Assembly (NCBI RefSeq): GCF_001984035.1
Contig: NZ_CP019449.1
Location: 1,984,001 to 2,048,000, forward strand
Reading direction: 5' to 3'
DNA: 64,000 bases
Origin: Sphingopyxis sp. QXT-31
GTDB lineage: Bacteria > Pseudomonadota > Alphaproteobacteria > Sphingomonadales > Sphingomonadaceae
Of this stretch, positions 19,601-29,947 are shown in pieces (within the stretch, counting starts at the first letter, position 1; each line of letters opens with the position of its first letter). Below the pieces are notes generated by a model. That model did no database searches and had not been told where the DNA came from. It worked only from the letters and a program-made list of their open reading frames with translations. A program made the position numbers and the translations under genes.

Positions 19601-20722
19601 TCAATTACGCAGCCGTACCTTCGCGGTCACCGACAGGCCGGGACGCAGCTGTGCCAGCGCCGCCTGCCCCGGATCGAGCCGGATTCGCACGCCGACGCGC
19701 TGGACGATCTTGGTGAAATTGCCCGACCCGGGCTCGAAGGGCAGCAGGGTGAACTCGCTCCCCGACCCCGGCGCGAGGCTGTCGACCGTGCCCGCCAGCG
19801 TCTCGCCAAGCGCATCGACATAGACTTCGGCCTTCTGTCCCGGCCGCATCGCGTGCGTCTGCGTTTCCTTGAAATTGGCGACCACATAGATCGCCCGCAC
19901 CGGCACAACCGACAGCAGCCGCGTGCCCGGCTGGACGAAGTCGCCGACCTGCACCTGCCGGTTTCCGACAACCCCGGCGATCGGCGCCCGCACGACGGTA
20001 TGCCCGCGGTCCTGCCTAGCGAGCGCCAGCGCCGCACGCGCCTTCAACGCCTCGGCCTCGGCCGCTTGCACCTCAGCCAGCAGCACCGGCCGCCGCGCGC
20101 GCGTCACCGCGGCCTGTTCGTAGCTCGCCCCCCAATCGGCGCGCGAGCGCCGCGCCGCCGACGCCGCGCCGACCGCAGTCGCGCGCACCTGGTCGGCGTC
20201 GCGCCGCGTCACGAAACCATCGACGAGCAAGGTGTCGTAGCGCTTGAGGTCGGCCGCCGCGCGCACCGACTCCGCATCGGCCGCGGCGATCTCCGTCCCC
20301 ACCGCGCGGATCTGTGCCGCGGCGAGCCGCTCGTCGGCGCCGAGCGCGGCGAGCGCCGCCCGCGCGGTCGCGACCCCGGCATCGGCGTCGGCGACCGCCG
20401 CCTCGGCGGCCTGCAGCCGCGCATCATAATCCTCGGCGTCGATGCGCACGAGCGGATCGCCTGCCTTCACCGCCTGATTGTCGCGTACCAGCACCGCGGC
20501 GACGAGCCCGCCGACCTTGGGCGCGACGTTGCTTGAGTCCGCCTGCAGATAGGCGTTGTCGGTCGATTCCGCGGTGCGCGGCGAAGTAAGCCACCACACA
20601 CCGACAGCCGCGACGGCGAGCGCGATCAGGCCCACCTTCCACGCCTTCTTCGGCAGCGCGAAGCGGCGCTTCGCAGGCGCTTCGACGGGAGCGTCGGCGG
20701 CGATCGCCGTCTGCGCGTTCAT
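19601..20722 (-). CDS. emrA: EmrA-like membrane fusion protein (HlyD family)
   Basis: A 373-residue periplasmic adaptor. A single N-terminal membrane helix (WKVGLIALAVAAVGVWWL, about residues 27-44) is followed by a TDNAYLQADSSNVAPKVGGLV lipoyl half. A long alpha-helical hairpin with many Ala and Glu follows, then the second lipoyl half with TVVRAPIAGVVGNRQVQVGDFVQPGT and a beta-barrel (YVVANFKETQ, GQKAEVYVDAL). These are EmrA hallmarks. It links the MFS pump EmrB to an outer membrane channel for export of hydrophobic drugs. The ATG at 20722 overlaps the thioesterase TGA. The partner emrB is encoded divergently, beyond tetR. Confidence 0.9.
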   Translation of the reverse strand: MNAQTAIAADAPVEAPAKRRFALPKKAWKVGLIALAVAAVGVWWLTSPRTAESTDNAYLQADSSNVAPKVGGLVAAVLVRDNQAVKAGDPLVRIDAEDYDARLQAAEAAVADADAGVATARAALAALGADERLAAAQIRAVGTEIAAADAESVRAAADLKRYDTLLVDGFVTRRDADQVRATAVGAASAARRSRADWGASYEQAAVTRARRPVLLAEVQAAEAEALKARAALALARQDRGHTVVRAPIAGVVGNRQVQVGDFVQPGTRLLSVVPVRAIYVVANFKETQTHAMRPGQKAEVYVDALGETLAGTVDSLAPGSGSEFTLLPFEPGSGNFTKIVQRVGVRIRLDPGQAALAQLRPGLSVTAKVRLRN

Positions 20723-21135
20723 TGCTGGATCACCAACAGGGTCGAGGTCGCGGTCGCATAGAGCCGCCCCGCCGCGTCGGTGAGCTTCGCCTCGACATAG
20801 GCGACGCGGCGCCCGATCGAGATCACCCGCCCCTCGGCACGCACCTTGCCCGTCTCGCCGGTCATCGCCTTGAGGTAGCTGGTCTTGAGCTCGAGCGTCG
20901 TCATCGCCTGGTCGTCGGCGAGCTTGGTCACCACCGCGATCCCGCACGCCGAATCGAGCAAAGTCGCGGCATAGCCGCCATGCACGATTCCCATCGGATT
21001 ATAATGCTGCGGCCCCGGCACGCCCTCGAACGCCGCCCAGCCGTCGCCGGCATCGACCAGCTGGAACCCCAGCGTTTCGCCGATCGGCGGGCGCCCGCCC
21101 GATGCGATCAGCCCCTGTACCTTGGCGAGCGTCAT
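20719..21135 (-). CDS. PaaI-family hotdog thioesterase
   Basis: A 138-residue hotdog-fold acyl-CoA thioesterase. HYNPMGIVHGGYAATLLDSACGIAV is the PaaI/YdiI signature with the HGG turn and the catalytic acid region of the helix. The C-terminal strands end TSTLLVIQQ. The family hydrolyses aryl or medium-chain acyl-CoA thioesters. It is coupled at both ends: its start overlaps the tetR stop and its stop overlaps the emrA start, both by 4 nt. Why a thioesterase is fused into an efflux operon is unclear; one idea is that the exported substrate derives from an acyl- or aryl-CoA compound. Confidence 0.88.
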   Translation of the reverse strand: MTLAKVQGLIASGGRPPIGETLGFQLVDAGDGWAAFEGVPGPQHYNPMGIVHGGYAATLLDSACGIAVVTKLADDQAMTTLELKTSYLKAMTGETGKVRAEGRVISIGRRVAYVEAKLTDAAGRLYATATSTLLVIQQ

Positions 21136-21725
21136 TGTGCCGCCTCCAACCCATAGCGCGCGACGATGCTGGCGTGCGTGTCGGCAAGCATCGCGTCCGA
21201 CAGCGCCGCATCGCCCACCGCGCGCGCCAATGCGACCCCGCCGACGAGCTGCGCGAGCAAGGCGTGGGATTCCCCCGCGGCATCGGCGTAACCCAACGCC
21301 GCCAGCGGCCCCGCAAGCCGCGAAGCAATACCGACAACGCCCGCGCCGAAACGCTCGCGCGTCGCGGGCTCGGAGCGCGCGAAATCGCCCGACAGCGTGG
21401 GCAACGGACAGCCCCGGTCGCGGCTGTCGCGATGCGCCTGCGACAAATAGAAATCGACATAGGCGCGCAATACGCTGCGTGGATCGCCCGCCGCGTCGAT
21501 CTTCGCCGACCGCGCGCGCGCATCGGCGAACATCGTCCCGATCGCCTCGCCGACCAGTGCGTCCTTGGATTGGAAATGGGCGTAGAAACCGCCGTGGGTC
21601 AGCCCCGCGCGCGCCATGATCCCCGCGACCGCGACATTGTCGGGGCCCTTGGCGCGGATCTCTTTCGCGGCTTCCTTCAGCACCCGCTCGCGGGTCGCGG
21701 CCTTATGCTCGCTCGAATAGCGCAC
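21132..21725 (-). CDS. TetR/AcrR-family repressor of the efflux locus
   Basis: A 197-residue regulator. The N-terminal helix-turn-helix spans about residues 10-55, with RVLKEAAKEIRAKGPDNVAVAGIMARAGLTHGGFYAHFQSKDALV in the linear order (HTH core GIMARAGLTHGGFYAHF). The C-terminal ligand domain carries a single DRGCPLPT cysteine and helical bundles, as in TetR_C groups related to YcdC/AefR. It is encoded back to back with emrB, and an 8-bp-arm palindrome with a TATAAT lies in the 55-bp gap, so it probably represses both its own operon and emrB. Confidence 0.88.
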   Translation of the reverse strand: MRYSSEHKAATRERVLKEAAKEIRAKGPDNVAVAGIMARAGLTHGGFYAHFQSKDALVGEAIGTMFADARARSAKIDAAGDPRSVLRAYVDFYLSQAHRDSRDRGCPLPTLSGDFARSEPATRERFGAGVVGIASRLAGPLAALGYADAAGESHALLAQLVGGVALARAVGDAALSDAMLADTHASIVARYGLEAAQ

Positions 21726-21735
21726 TTGCGGTCTC

Positions 21736-21761
21736 CTTTATATGATGGATATAATATAAAG
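21736..21761. promoter_or_regulatory. TetR-type operator overlapping the emrB/tetR promoters
   Basis: CTTTATAT (21736-21743) and ATATAAAG (21754-21761) are perfect 8-bp arms with a 10-nt centre. TATAAT (21750-21755) lies inside and can serve as the -10 of emrB, about 26 bp before its ATG. The site sits between the divergent tetR and emrB, as expected for autoregulation. Confidence 0.7.
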
Positions 21762-21780
21762 ACTGCAGGACACAAGCCCG

Positions 21781-23394
21781 ATGGCATCGATTCCCCTCTC
21801 CCCCGGCCAGGCGGCATCCATGCCCGACGCGCCCTTCGACCCCGCCAGCCTCACGAATGCGCGGAAATATCTGATCTTCGCGGTGATGGCGTTCGGCCAG
21901 TTCATGGCGCTGATCGACATCCAGATCGTCGCCGCGTCCTTGAACGAGGTACAGGCGGGGCTCAGCGCCGGGCCCGACGAGATCAGCTGGGTCCAGACCG
22001 CTTATCTGATGGCCGAACTCGTCATGATCCCCTTTTCCGCGTTTCTGGCTCAGGCGCTCTCGACGCGCTGGCTGTTCGCGGCGTCGGCAGGGCTGTTCAC
22101 CATCGCGAGCATCCTCTGCGGACTCGCGTGGAGCATCGAATCGATGATCCTGTTCCGCGCGGTGCAGGGCTTCGTCGGCGGCGCGATGATCCCGACGGTG
22201 TTCGCGACGGGCTATATGCTGTTCGAGGGCAAGCAGCGCGCGATGATCCCCGCGATCCTCGGCATGGTGTCGGTGCTCGCGCCCACCTTGGGGCCGACGG
22301 TCGGCGGCTGGATCACCGATGCGATGGGCTGGCGCTGGGTCTTTTTCATCAACGTGCTGCCCGGCGCGATGGTGACGCTCGCGATCCTCGCGCTCGTCCG
22401 CATCGACAAGCCGAATCTGCCGATGCTTCGCCGCATCGACTGGGTCCACCTTGCTTCGATGGCGGTGTTCCTCGCGGGGCTCGAATTCGTGCTCGAGGAA
22501 GGGCCCAAGCACGACTGGTTCAGCGAGCCCGAGATCGCGATCGGCGCGTGGGTGTCGTTCGTCGCCTTCGGCCTCTTCCTCGAACGCTCGTTCCGCTCGG
22601 ACGGGCCGATCGTCCGGCTCTCCCCCTTCCGCAAGCCGACCTTCGTCTTCGCCTGCATCTTCAACCTCGTAATCGGCTTCGGCCTCTACGCCAGCACCTA
22701 TCTGGTGCCGATCTACCTCGGCCGCGTGCAGGGCTATAATGCGTCGGAGATCGGCACGACGGTCTTCGTCTCGGGCCTCGCGCAACTGCTCGGCGTCCCT
22801 ATCGCCGCGGCGCTGTCGCAAAAGGTCGACCAGCGCATTGTGATTACCTTCGGGCTCACCCTCTTCGCGACGGGCCTCTGGATGTTCAGCTTCATGACCC
22901 CTGAATGGGGCTTCGCCGCGCTCTTCTGGCCGCAGGTCGTGCGCAGCTTTGCGATCATGCTGTGCATCGTGCCCTCGGTTGGGCTCGCGCTCGGCAATTT
23001 CGAGGGACCCGAGCTCCGCTACGCCTCGGGCCTGTTCAACCTGATGCGCAATTTGGGCGGCGCGATCGGCATCGCGCTGGTCAACACCTGGCTCGGCGAC
23101 AATCTCCGCCTCCACATGCTCCGCCTATCCGAAGCGCTCGGCCGTTCGGCCGAGGCCGCGAACGAAGCCGCGGCGCAGCTCGCGAAGCACATCGGCCGCA
23201 CCGTCTCCGACCCCGCGCTCGCGCAGCAGATGGCCGAGGGCACCCTTGGCCGCATCGTCGGCCGCGAGGCGCTGACCCTCGCCTTCGACGACGTCTTCCG
23301 CCTGATGGCCTATCTCTTCCTCGCCGCGCTGGTGATGGTCCCCTTCTGCAAACCCCCGCCGATCCGCGGCCCGGCGCCGAAGGACGCGCATTAG
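21781..23394 (+). CDS. emrB: EmrB-like DHA2-family multidrug transporter
   Basis: A 537-residue MFS transporter of the 14-helix DHA2 family. Helix 1 contains FGQFMALIDIQIVAASL (motif D1 with the Asp), followed by SWVQTAYLMAELVMIPFSAFLA. The motif C helix has LGMVSVLAPTLGPTVGGWITD and helix 5 an RWVFFINVLPGAM segment. The C-terminal part includes a long hydrophilic loop near 440-490 and a last helix LFLAALVMVPFCK. With EmrA it forms a proton-driven efflux pump across the envelope. ATG 21781 follows a CAGGA; ATG 21820 is an alternative start. Confidence 0.92.
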   Translation: MASIPLSPGQAASMPDAPFDPASLTNARKYLIFAVMAFGQFMALIDIQIVAASLNEVQAGLSAGPDEISWVQTAYLMAELVMIPFSAFLAQALSTRWLFAASAGLFTIASILCGLAWSIESMILFRAVQGFVGGAMIPTVFATGYMLFEGKQRAMIPAILGMVSVLAPTLGPTVGGWITDAMGWRWVFFINVLPGAMVTLAILALVRIDKPNLPMLRRIDWVHLASMAVFLAGLEFVLEEGPKHDWFSEPEIAIGAWVSFVAFGLFLERSFRSDGPIVRLSPFRKPTFVFACIFNLVIGFGLYASTYLVPIYLGRVQGYNASEIGTTVFVSGLAQLLGVPIAAALSQKVDQRIVITFGLTLFATGLWMFSFMTPEWGFAALFWPQVVRSFAIMLCIVPSVGLALGNFEGPELRYASGLFNLMRNLGGAIGIALVNTWLGDNLRLHMLRLSEALGRSAEAANEAAAQLAKHIGRTVSDPALAQQMAEGTLGRIVGREALTLAFDDVFRLMAYLFLAALVMVPFCKPPPIRGPAPKDAH

Positions 23395-23407
23395 CGGCGG
23401 CACAGCC

Positions 23408-23551
23408 GCTTTCGGGCGGAAGCGGACAAACCGCGCTATAAAACCCGTTCGTGTCGAGCGAAGTCGAGACACGTGAAGGCCGGCGCTTTCCAAGCGTGTC
23501 TCGACTTCGCTCGACACGAACGGAAATAGAGGACCGTCCGCTAACCACCCC
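23408..23551. repeat. 144-nt dispersed palindromic element, copy 1
   Basis: Starts GCTTTCGGGCGG, contains the long inverted repeat GTTCGTGTCGAGCGAAGTCG ... CGACTTCGCTCGACACGAAC around 23446-23521, and ends GTCCGCTAACCACCCC. It differs from copy 2 (41073-41216) at one base by eye (A versus T at 23420/41085). A diverged core copy lies inside ubiG at 16496-16575. It sits just downstream of emrB and before a small HTH gene. Confidence 0.9.
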
Positions 23552-23621
23552 AAACCCGTCGCTTCACAGCTCCCCAAAAAACTTCTTTCCTAAAATATCC
23601 CGCTATGTTCCAAACTGGCAG

Positions 23622-24047
23622 ATGGAACATACCGACTCGCCCGCCCCGCAACTCGCGGACACCTGCCTCGCCTTCGCCCCCGTCCCCGCGCAGCGGCACC
23701 GCGCCGACGGCTGGACACCCGAAACCCAGGCCAATTTCATCCGCGCGCTCGAAGCGATGGGATCGGTCGGCAAAGCCGCTCGCGCCGTCGGCATGGGCCG
23801 CGCGTCCGCCTATCGCCTCCGCGAACGCGCCGAGGCGGCAAGCTTCGCCGCCGCGTGGGACCGCGCCATATCGATGGGCCGCACGCACCAGTTCAGCATC
23901 GCAATGGACCGCGCGCTCAACGGGGTCACCACCGTACGCGTGCTGCGCGGCGGCGCGATCGACGTCAGCGGCGGCCCCGACATTGCCGTCGTCCACGCTG
24001 CGCTCCGCGAAGAGGGCATCGCTAAAGCGACAAAGGAGACATTCTGA
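23622..24047 (+). CDS. Putative helix-turn-helix DNA-binding protein
   Basis: A 141-residue protein. Residues about 35-75 read ETQANFIRALEAMGSVGKAARAVGMGRASAYRLRERAEA in linear order, a helix-turn-helix of the kind found in terminase small subunits and homeodomain-like regulators. It is followed by FAAAWDRAISMGRTHQFSIAMDRALNG. A C-terminal VRVLRGGAIDVSGGPD beta segment is visible. Similar proteins are common and uncharacterised in sphingomonads. ATG 23622 is preferred; the open frame back to 23451 translates the repeat element and is not real coding sequence. A TAAAAT is visible 31 bp before the start. Its 3' end takes part in an inverted repeat (24021-24079). Confidence 0.65.
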   Translation: MEHTDSPAPQLADTCLAFAPVPAQRHRADGWTPETQANFIRALEAMGSVGKAARAVGMGRASAYRLRERAEAASFAAAWDRAISMGRTHQFSIAMDRALNGVTTVRVLRGGAIDVSGGPDIAVVHAALREEGIAKATKETF

Positions 24048-24079
24048 ACGCACATATGCGTATCTTTTGTCGCTTTAGG
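24021..24079. terminator. Inverted repeat at the 3' end of the HTH gene
   Basis: GCTAAAGCGACAAAG (24021-24035, within the last codons) pairs with CTTTTGTCGCTTTAG (24064-24078) with one bulge. The stem is 13-14 bp with a 28-nt loop. It has no clear U-run on the plus strand, so it is either a weak terminator or an RNA-stability structure. Confidence 0.4.
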
Positions 24080-24085
24080 CCCCAC

Positions 24086-24124
24086 AAAAAACCCGCCCCC
24101 GGGCCCATGTCCCCGGGGGCGGGT
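24086..24124 (-). terminator. Rho-independent terminator of katG
   Basis: On the minus strand a 13-bp GC-only stem (ACCCGCCCCCGGG with CCCGGGGGCGGGT) and an 8-nt loop are followed by six T residues. It lies 27 bp beyond the katG stop. Confidence 0.9.
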
Positions 24125-24151
24125 CCTTGCGACCCGGTCGGCGTCAGCCGA

Positions 24152-26706
<2,555 letters not shown>

Positions 26707-26856
26707 GTGGCTAACCAGAACCCCAACGAGCAGCAGCAGCGCGACGAGGAAGAACGCCGCAAGCAGCAGCAGGAACAGCAGGGTGGCCAGGACCGCCAGC
26801 AGGGCGGCCAGCGGTCCGATCAGGATCGCGACGACGAAAACAAGCAGCAGCGCTGA
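26707..26856 (+). CDS. Tiny Gln/Arg/Asp-rich hydrophilic protein, GTG start
   Basis: A 49-residue protein starting at GTG with the strong ribosome binding site AGGAGAG 6 nt upstream, stopping at TGA 26854-26856, and followed by a strong terminator 20 bp later. It reads VANQNPNEQQQRDEEERRKQ, then a QQQEQQGG stretch and a GG-QR-S-DQDRDDENKQQR tail. More than a third of residues are Gln, and there are no hydrophobic residues after the start apart from Ala. It is predicted to be disordered and highly soluble, like small stress-associated hydrophilic proteins. The ribosome binding site and terminator support it as a real gene. The function is unknown; it is divergent from katG. Confidence 0.75.
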   Translation: MANQNPNEQQQRDEEERRKQQQEQQGGQDRQQGGQRSDQDRDDENKQQR

Positions 26857-26876
26857 CGCACAGGCTGCACGAGAAA

Positions 26877-26910
26877 GGGGCCGCTCCGGCTGGAGCGGCC
26901 CCTTTTCTTT
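26877..26910 (+). terminator. Rho-independent terminator after the small Gln-rich gene
   Basis: A perfect 11-bp stem GGGGCCGCTCC/GGAGCGGCCCC with loop GGCT is followed by TTTTCTTT. It ends the 26707-26856 transcript and separates it from the convergent TonB receptor gene. Confidence 0.92.
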
Positions 26911-26928
26911 GCCCTCAAAAGACGGAGA

Positions 26929-29481
26929 CTAGAAGCTGACCTTGACCGTCCCGCCCCAGGTCCTGGGATCGCCCGGCTGCCCGGCGATCAGGCCCACGTT
27001 GCCCGGTGCGACCTGCAGCGTTTCGATGTAATTCACGTCGAAGGCGTTGCGAACCCAGCCGAAGATGTCGATCCCGTCGCCGCGGAAACCGACGCGGAAG
27101 TTGGTCAGGGCATAACCCTTCACATCGGTGTAGATCGAGGGCGAGGCGTTCGAATTCCAGTGCGACCGATAATTGCCGTCGACCCCGAAATAGATTTGGC
27201 CTTCTTTGGCCAACAGATTGACTGGCAGATTTGCCTCTGCACCATAAGAAAAAGCCCATTTCGAAACGCCGGGAAGAGTGGCGCCGGAAACGTCGACGAA
27301 GGGAGGGCTCACGGAACCGGGTGTTGCCGCTGGCCCCGGCGTGCCCGTGAAGGTGCAGGGGCCTGTCACGACGATGCCGGTGCTCGAACCGCCGCTCAAT
27401 TCCGGAGGCGGCGGCGCGTTGCAGAATTTGACATATTTGGCGTCGGTATAGGCGCCGTTGACATAGGCCGTGAACCGATCGCTCGGACGGATTTTGAAAT
27501 CTGCCTCGATGCCCTGCGACCGGACCTTGTCGGCATTGGCGAGATAGCCGCGAACCGTGCCGAACTGGCCGCCGTTCACCGTCACCTGGAAATTCTTGAT
27601 GTCGGTGCGATAAGCGGAAAGATTGAACGTCGCGAGCCGGTTCAGGAACTGCGTCTTGAGACCAATCTCGAAATGATTGACCGATTCGGGCTTCACCGTG
27701 CTGGCGCTGAGCACGGGCTGGTTATTGGTATCGAGCGGCAGGCCGTTCTGATTGATCCCGACCGTCTTGAAGCTCTTGGCGTAGGTGGCATAAGCCAGAA
27801 TGTCCGGCGCGATCTTGTAGTTGATATTCAGGTCGTAGCTGAAATTCCAGTCGCTGACCGACGGCTGCGTCAGCTGCGGCTGATAGACGCCGCATTGCGC
27901 CGTCAGCACGGCATTGCCCGCGGTCGCGCTGGGTGCGCAGCTGGCGATGACCTGCCCTGCGCCGGTTGTCACCACACGCTGGTAAAAGCCTTCTTTCTTG
28001 TCGTAATTGATGCGGATACCAGGTTGAATGGTCAGCTCGGGGGTCAGCTTGTAACTGACCTGTCCATAGAGCGCCGCGCTGTCGGATTTCAGGAACTGCG
28101 TGTTGGTGGCCGTGAGGCCGTTCAGCACCTCGGGCCGGTTATAGACATTGTTCGGATCGGTCGACGGCGCCAGGCTGTAGCGCGTGGCGTCGATCCCCTG
28201 CTGCTCGGTCCCCTGCGTGTCGATGCGCTGCCGGAACGCAAAGAGTCCAGCGACGAAATCGATCTTGTCGCCTTCGTAATTATAGCGGAATTCTTGGCTA
28301 TATTGATCCTGCTGCGACGGGTTTTGCGACTTGGCGACTACCGAGGCGCCGGTGAAATCGCGGTCGTTCTCGGGCTTCCAGTCCCAGAAGCGCCAGGCGG
28401 TGATCGAGGTGAGGGTACCGGGGCCGACATCCCATTTCACGCGCAGCGACGCGCCGCCAATCTTGTTGCCCGCGTTGAGGCTGGCATCGATATCGGTTAG
28501 GCGGTCGTAAACATTCCGGCTTGGCACTATATAATTGTAATTGGGATTGGCCGCCTGCAGCCGGGCGATGACCGCATCATATTGGCGGTTGAGCGCGCGC
28601 TGCGTCGTGCCGACACGCACGAAGGCGGTGCCGCAACACTCCGGATCCTGCTTGCTGTAATCGCCCGACAGCGTGATGCTGAGATCTTCGTTCGGCTGGA
28701 ACAGCAATTGGCCGCGCAGGCCGAGATTGTCCTGCTCGTTGATCCAGCGATCGGTCCGCACATTGAACAGCGTGCCGCGGCGGCTGGTCGCCGCAACCGC
28801 GATGCGCGCCGCGATCTTGTCGGTGAGCGGGCCCGAGACCGCGGCCTTGGCCTGCTTGAAATTGAGATTGCCGACAGTCACCTCCGCCCGCCCCTCGAAA
28901 TCGAAGGTCGGCTGGTTGGTCGTGATGTTGATCGCGCCCGCGGTGGTATTCTTGCCATAGAGCGTGCCCTGCGGCCCGCGCAGCACCTCGACCTGGTCAA
29001 CGTCGAGGAAGTCGAAGGTCGCGGCGGCGACGCGCGAATTATAGACGTCGTCGACATAGATGCCGACGCCCTGCTCGAACCCGTCGCTGGTAAGGCCGTA
29101 AGGCACGCCCAGGCCGCGGATGTTGACCGACGTGTTGCGCGGGTTGGTGGTATAGACCTGCAGCGTGGGAGCGAGCTGCTGCAGCTTCACGACGTTGAAA
29201 TTGCCCGTCGCCTCGATCGAATCGCCCCTGATGACCGAGATCGCGACCGGCACTTCCTGTGCCGTTTCCTGACGGCGGCGCGCGGTGACGATGATGATGT
29301 CGCCGCGGCTGACGTCGTCGTCTTCGGCCTGGGCGGCCGTTGCGGCCGTCGTCGCCGCAACGGTGGCGTCTTCCGTCGTCTCTTCGGCCGCGGCCGACGT
29401 CGCGCCGAACGCAAGAAGGAAGGAGATTGTGAGGGCCGAGGCTTGTGCACGGCGGCGTATCGATGGGTATTTCGAGGTCAT
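26929..29481 (-). CDS. TonB-dependent outer membrane receptor
   Basis: An 850-residue receptor. It has a signal peptide (ALTISFLLAFGATSAAA), a TonB-box-like IIIVTARRRQETAQEVP near residue 63, and a plug with RGLGVPYG and VEVLRGPQGTLYGKNTTAGAIN. A 22-strand barrel ends in VKVSF with a terminal aromatic Phe. The IIIVTARRR and QGTLYGKNTTAGAIN wording is typical of the large sphingomonad receptor group that imports varied organic substrates rather than only siderophores. It follows yezD on the same strand after 103 bp. The substrate is unknown; the yezD neighbour hints at organosulphur compounds, but that is weak inference. Confidence 0.92.
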   Translation of the reverse strand: MTSKYPSIRRRAQASALTISFLLAFGATSAAAEETTEDATVAATTAATAAQAEDDDVSRGDIIIVTARRRQETAQEVPVAISVIRGDSIEATGNFNVVKLQQLAPTLQVYTTNPRNTSVNIRGLGVPYGLTSDGFEQGVGIYVDDVYNSRVAAATFDFLDVDQVEVLRGPQGTLYGKNTTAGAINITTNQPTFDFEGRAEVTVGNLNFKQAKAAVSGPLTDKIAARIAVAATSRRGTLFNVRTDRWINEQDNLGLRGQLLFQPNEDLSITLSGDYSKQDPECCGTAFVRVGTTQRALNRQYDAVIARLQAANPNYNYIVPSRNVYDRLTDIDASLNAGNKIGGASLRVKWDVGPGTLTSITAWRFWDWKPENDRDFTGASVVAKSQNPSQQDQYSQEFRYNYEGDKIDFVAGLFAFRQRIDTQGTEQQGIDATRYSLAPSTDPNNVYNRPEVLNGLTATNTQFLKSDSAALYGQVSYKLTPELTIQPGIRINYDKKEGFYQRVVTTGAGQVIASCAPSATAGNAVLTAQCGVYQPQLTQPSVSDWNFSYDLNINYKIAPDILAYATYAKSFKTVGINQNGLPLDTNNQPVLSASTVKPESVNHFEIGLKTQFLNRLATFNLSAYRTDIKNFQVTVNGGQFGTVRGYLANADKVRSQGIEADFKIRPSDRFTAYVNGAYTDAKYVKFCNAPPPPELSGGSSTGIVVTGPCTFTGTPGPAATPGSVSPPFVDVSGATLPGVSKWAFSYGAEANLPVNLLAKEGQIYFGVDGNYRSHWNSNASPSIYTDVKGYALTNFRVGFRGDGIDIFGWVRNAFDVNYIETLQVAPGNVGLIAGQPGDPRTWGGTVKVSF

Positions 29482-29584
29482 GGCAATTTCCTGTTGCTTC
29501 GAAGATGCACGAAAATTGCCACATCCGGAGGTCCGGTCTGCGGCATTCTGGGGGAGGCATTCCCCCGGCTTGGGAGCCTGAAAA

Positions 29585-29755
29585 TCAGTTGGGGTAGCGG
29601 TGGCGCTCGGTGATATCGACCTGCACCAGCTTGCCCTCGTGGACGGTCAGCTGGATCGCGCCGAAGCGCAGTTTCTCAAGCGCGTCCAGCACCGTCTGCA
29701 CCGCGCGCGGCACAGCCTCGCGCTGGCCACCGGCCTGATCGGATGAAGCGGACAT
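29585..29755 (-). CDS. yezD: YezD-family small protein (DUF2292)
   Basis: A 56-residue protein. VQTVLDALEKLRFGAIQLTVHEGKLVQVDITERHR, read linearly from about residue 19, fits DUF2292: a helix, then FG-I-L-VH-GK--QID-TE. These small proteins are often encoded near sulphur-assimilation or transport genes; their molecular role is unknown. ATG 29755 is preferred because AGGGAAA precedes it; an in-frame ATG at 29815 adds an Arg-rich leader. It probably leads an operon with the TonB receptor gene. A short hairpin (GGGGGA/TCCCCC at 29550-29566) lies between them. Confidence 0.8.
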   Translation of the reverse strand: MSASSDQAGGQREAVPRAVQTVLDALEKLRFGAIQLTVHEGKLVQVDITERHRYPN

Positions 29756-29947
29756 TGTTTCCCTTTCCCTGGTTCGATTCGGCCGCAAGCATATGCCAAG
29801 TGATTTGGTTGACAATGATTGATTTGCTTTCTGCGCCGAAAGGTTCGGTTCGTGCGCCCAAGCGAGACTTTGCCGTCCCGCAGCATTTGCAGGGCACTGG
29901 ACGCTAGGGATTGCGCCCGAGTCGCTGGGCTGGCAAAGGCAGGCGCG

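Noticed and set aside
23451..23621. N-terminal extension of the HTH gene and similar short frames at 41116
   Set aside because: These translate the 144-nt repeat elements and appear identically at both unrelated sites, so they are not genes.
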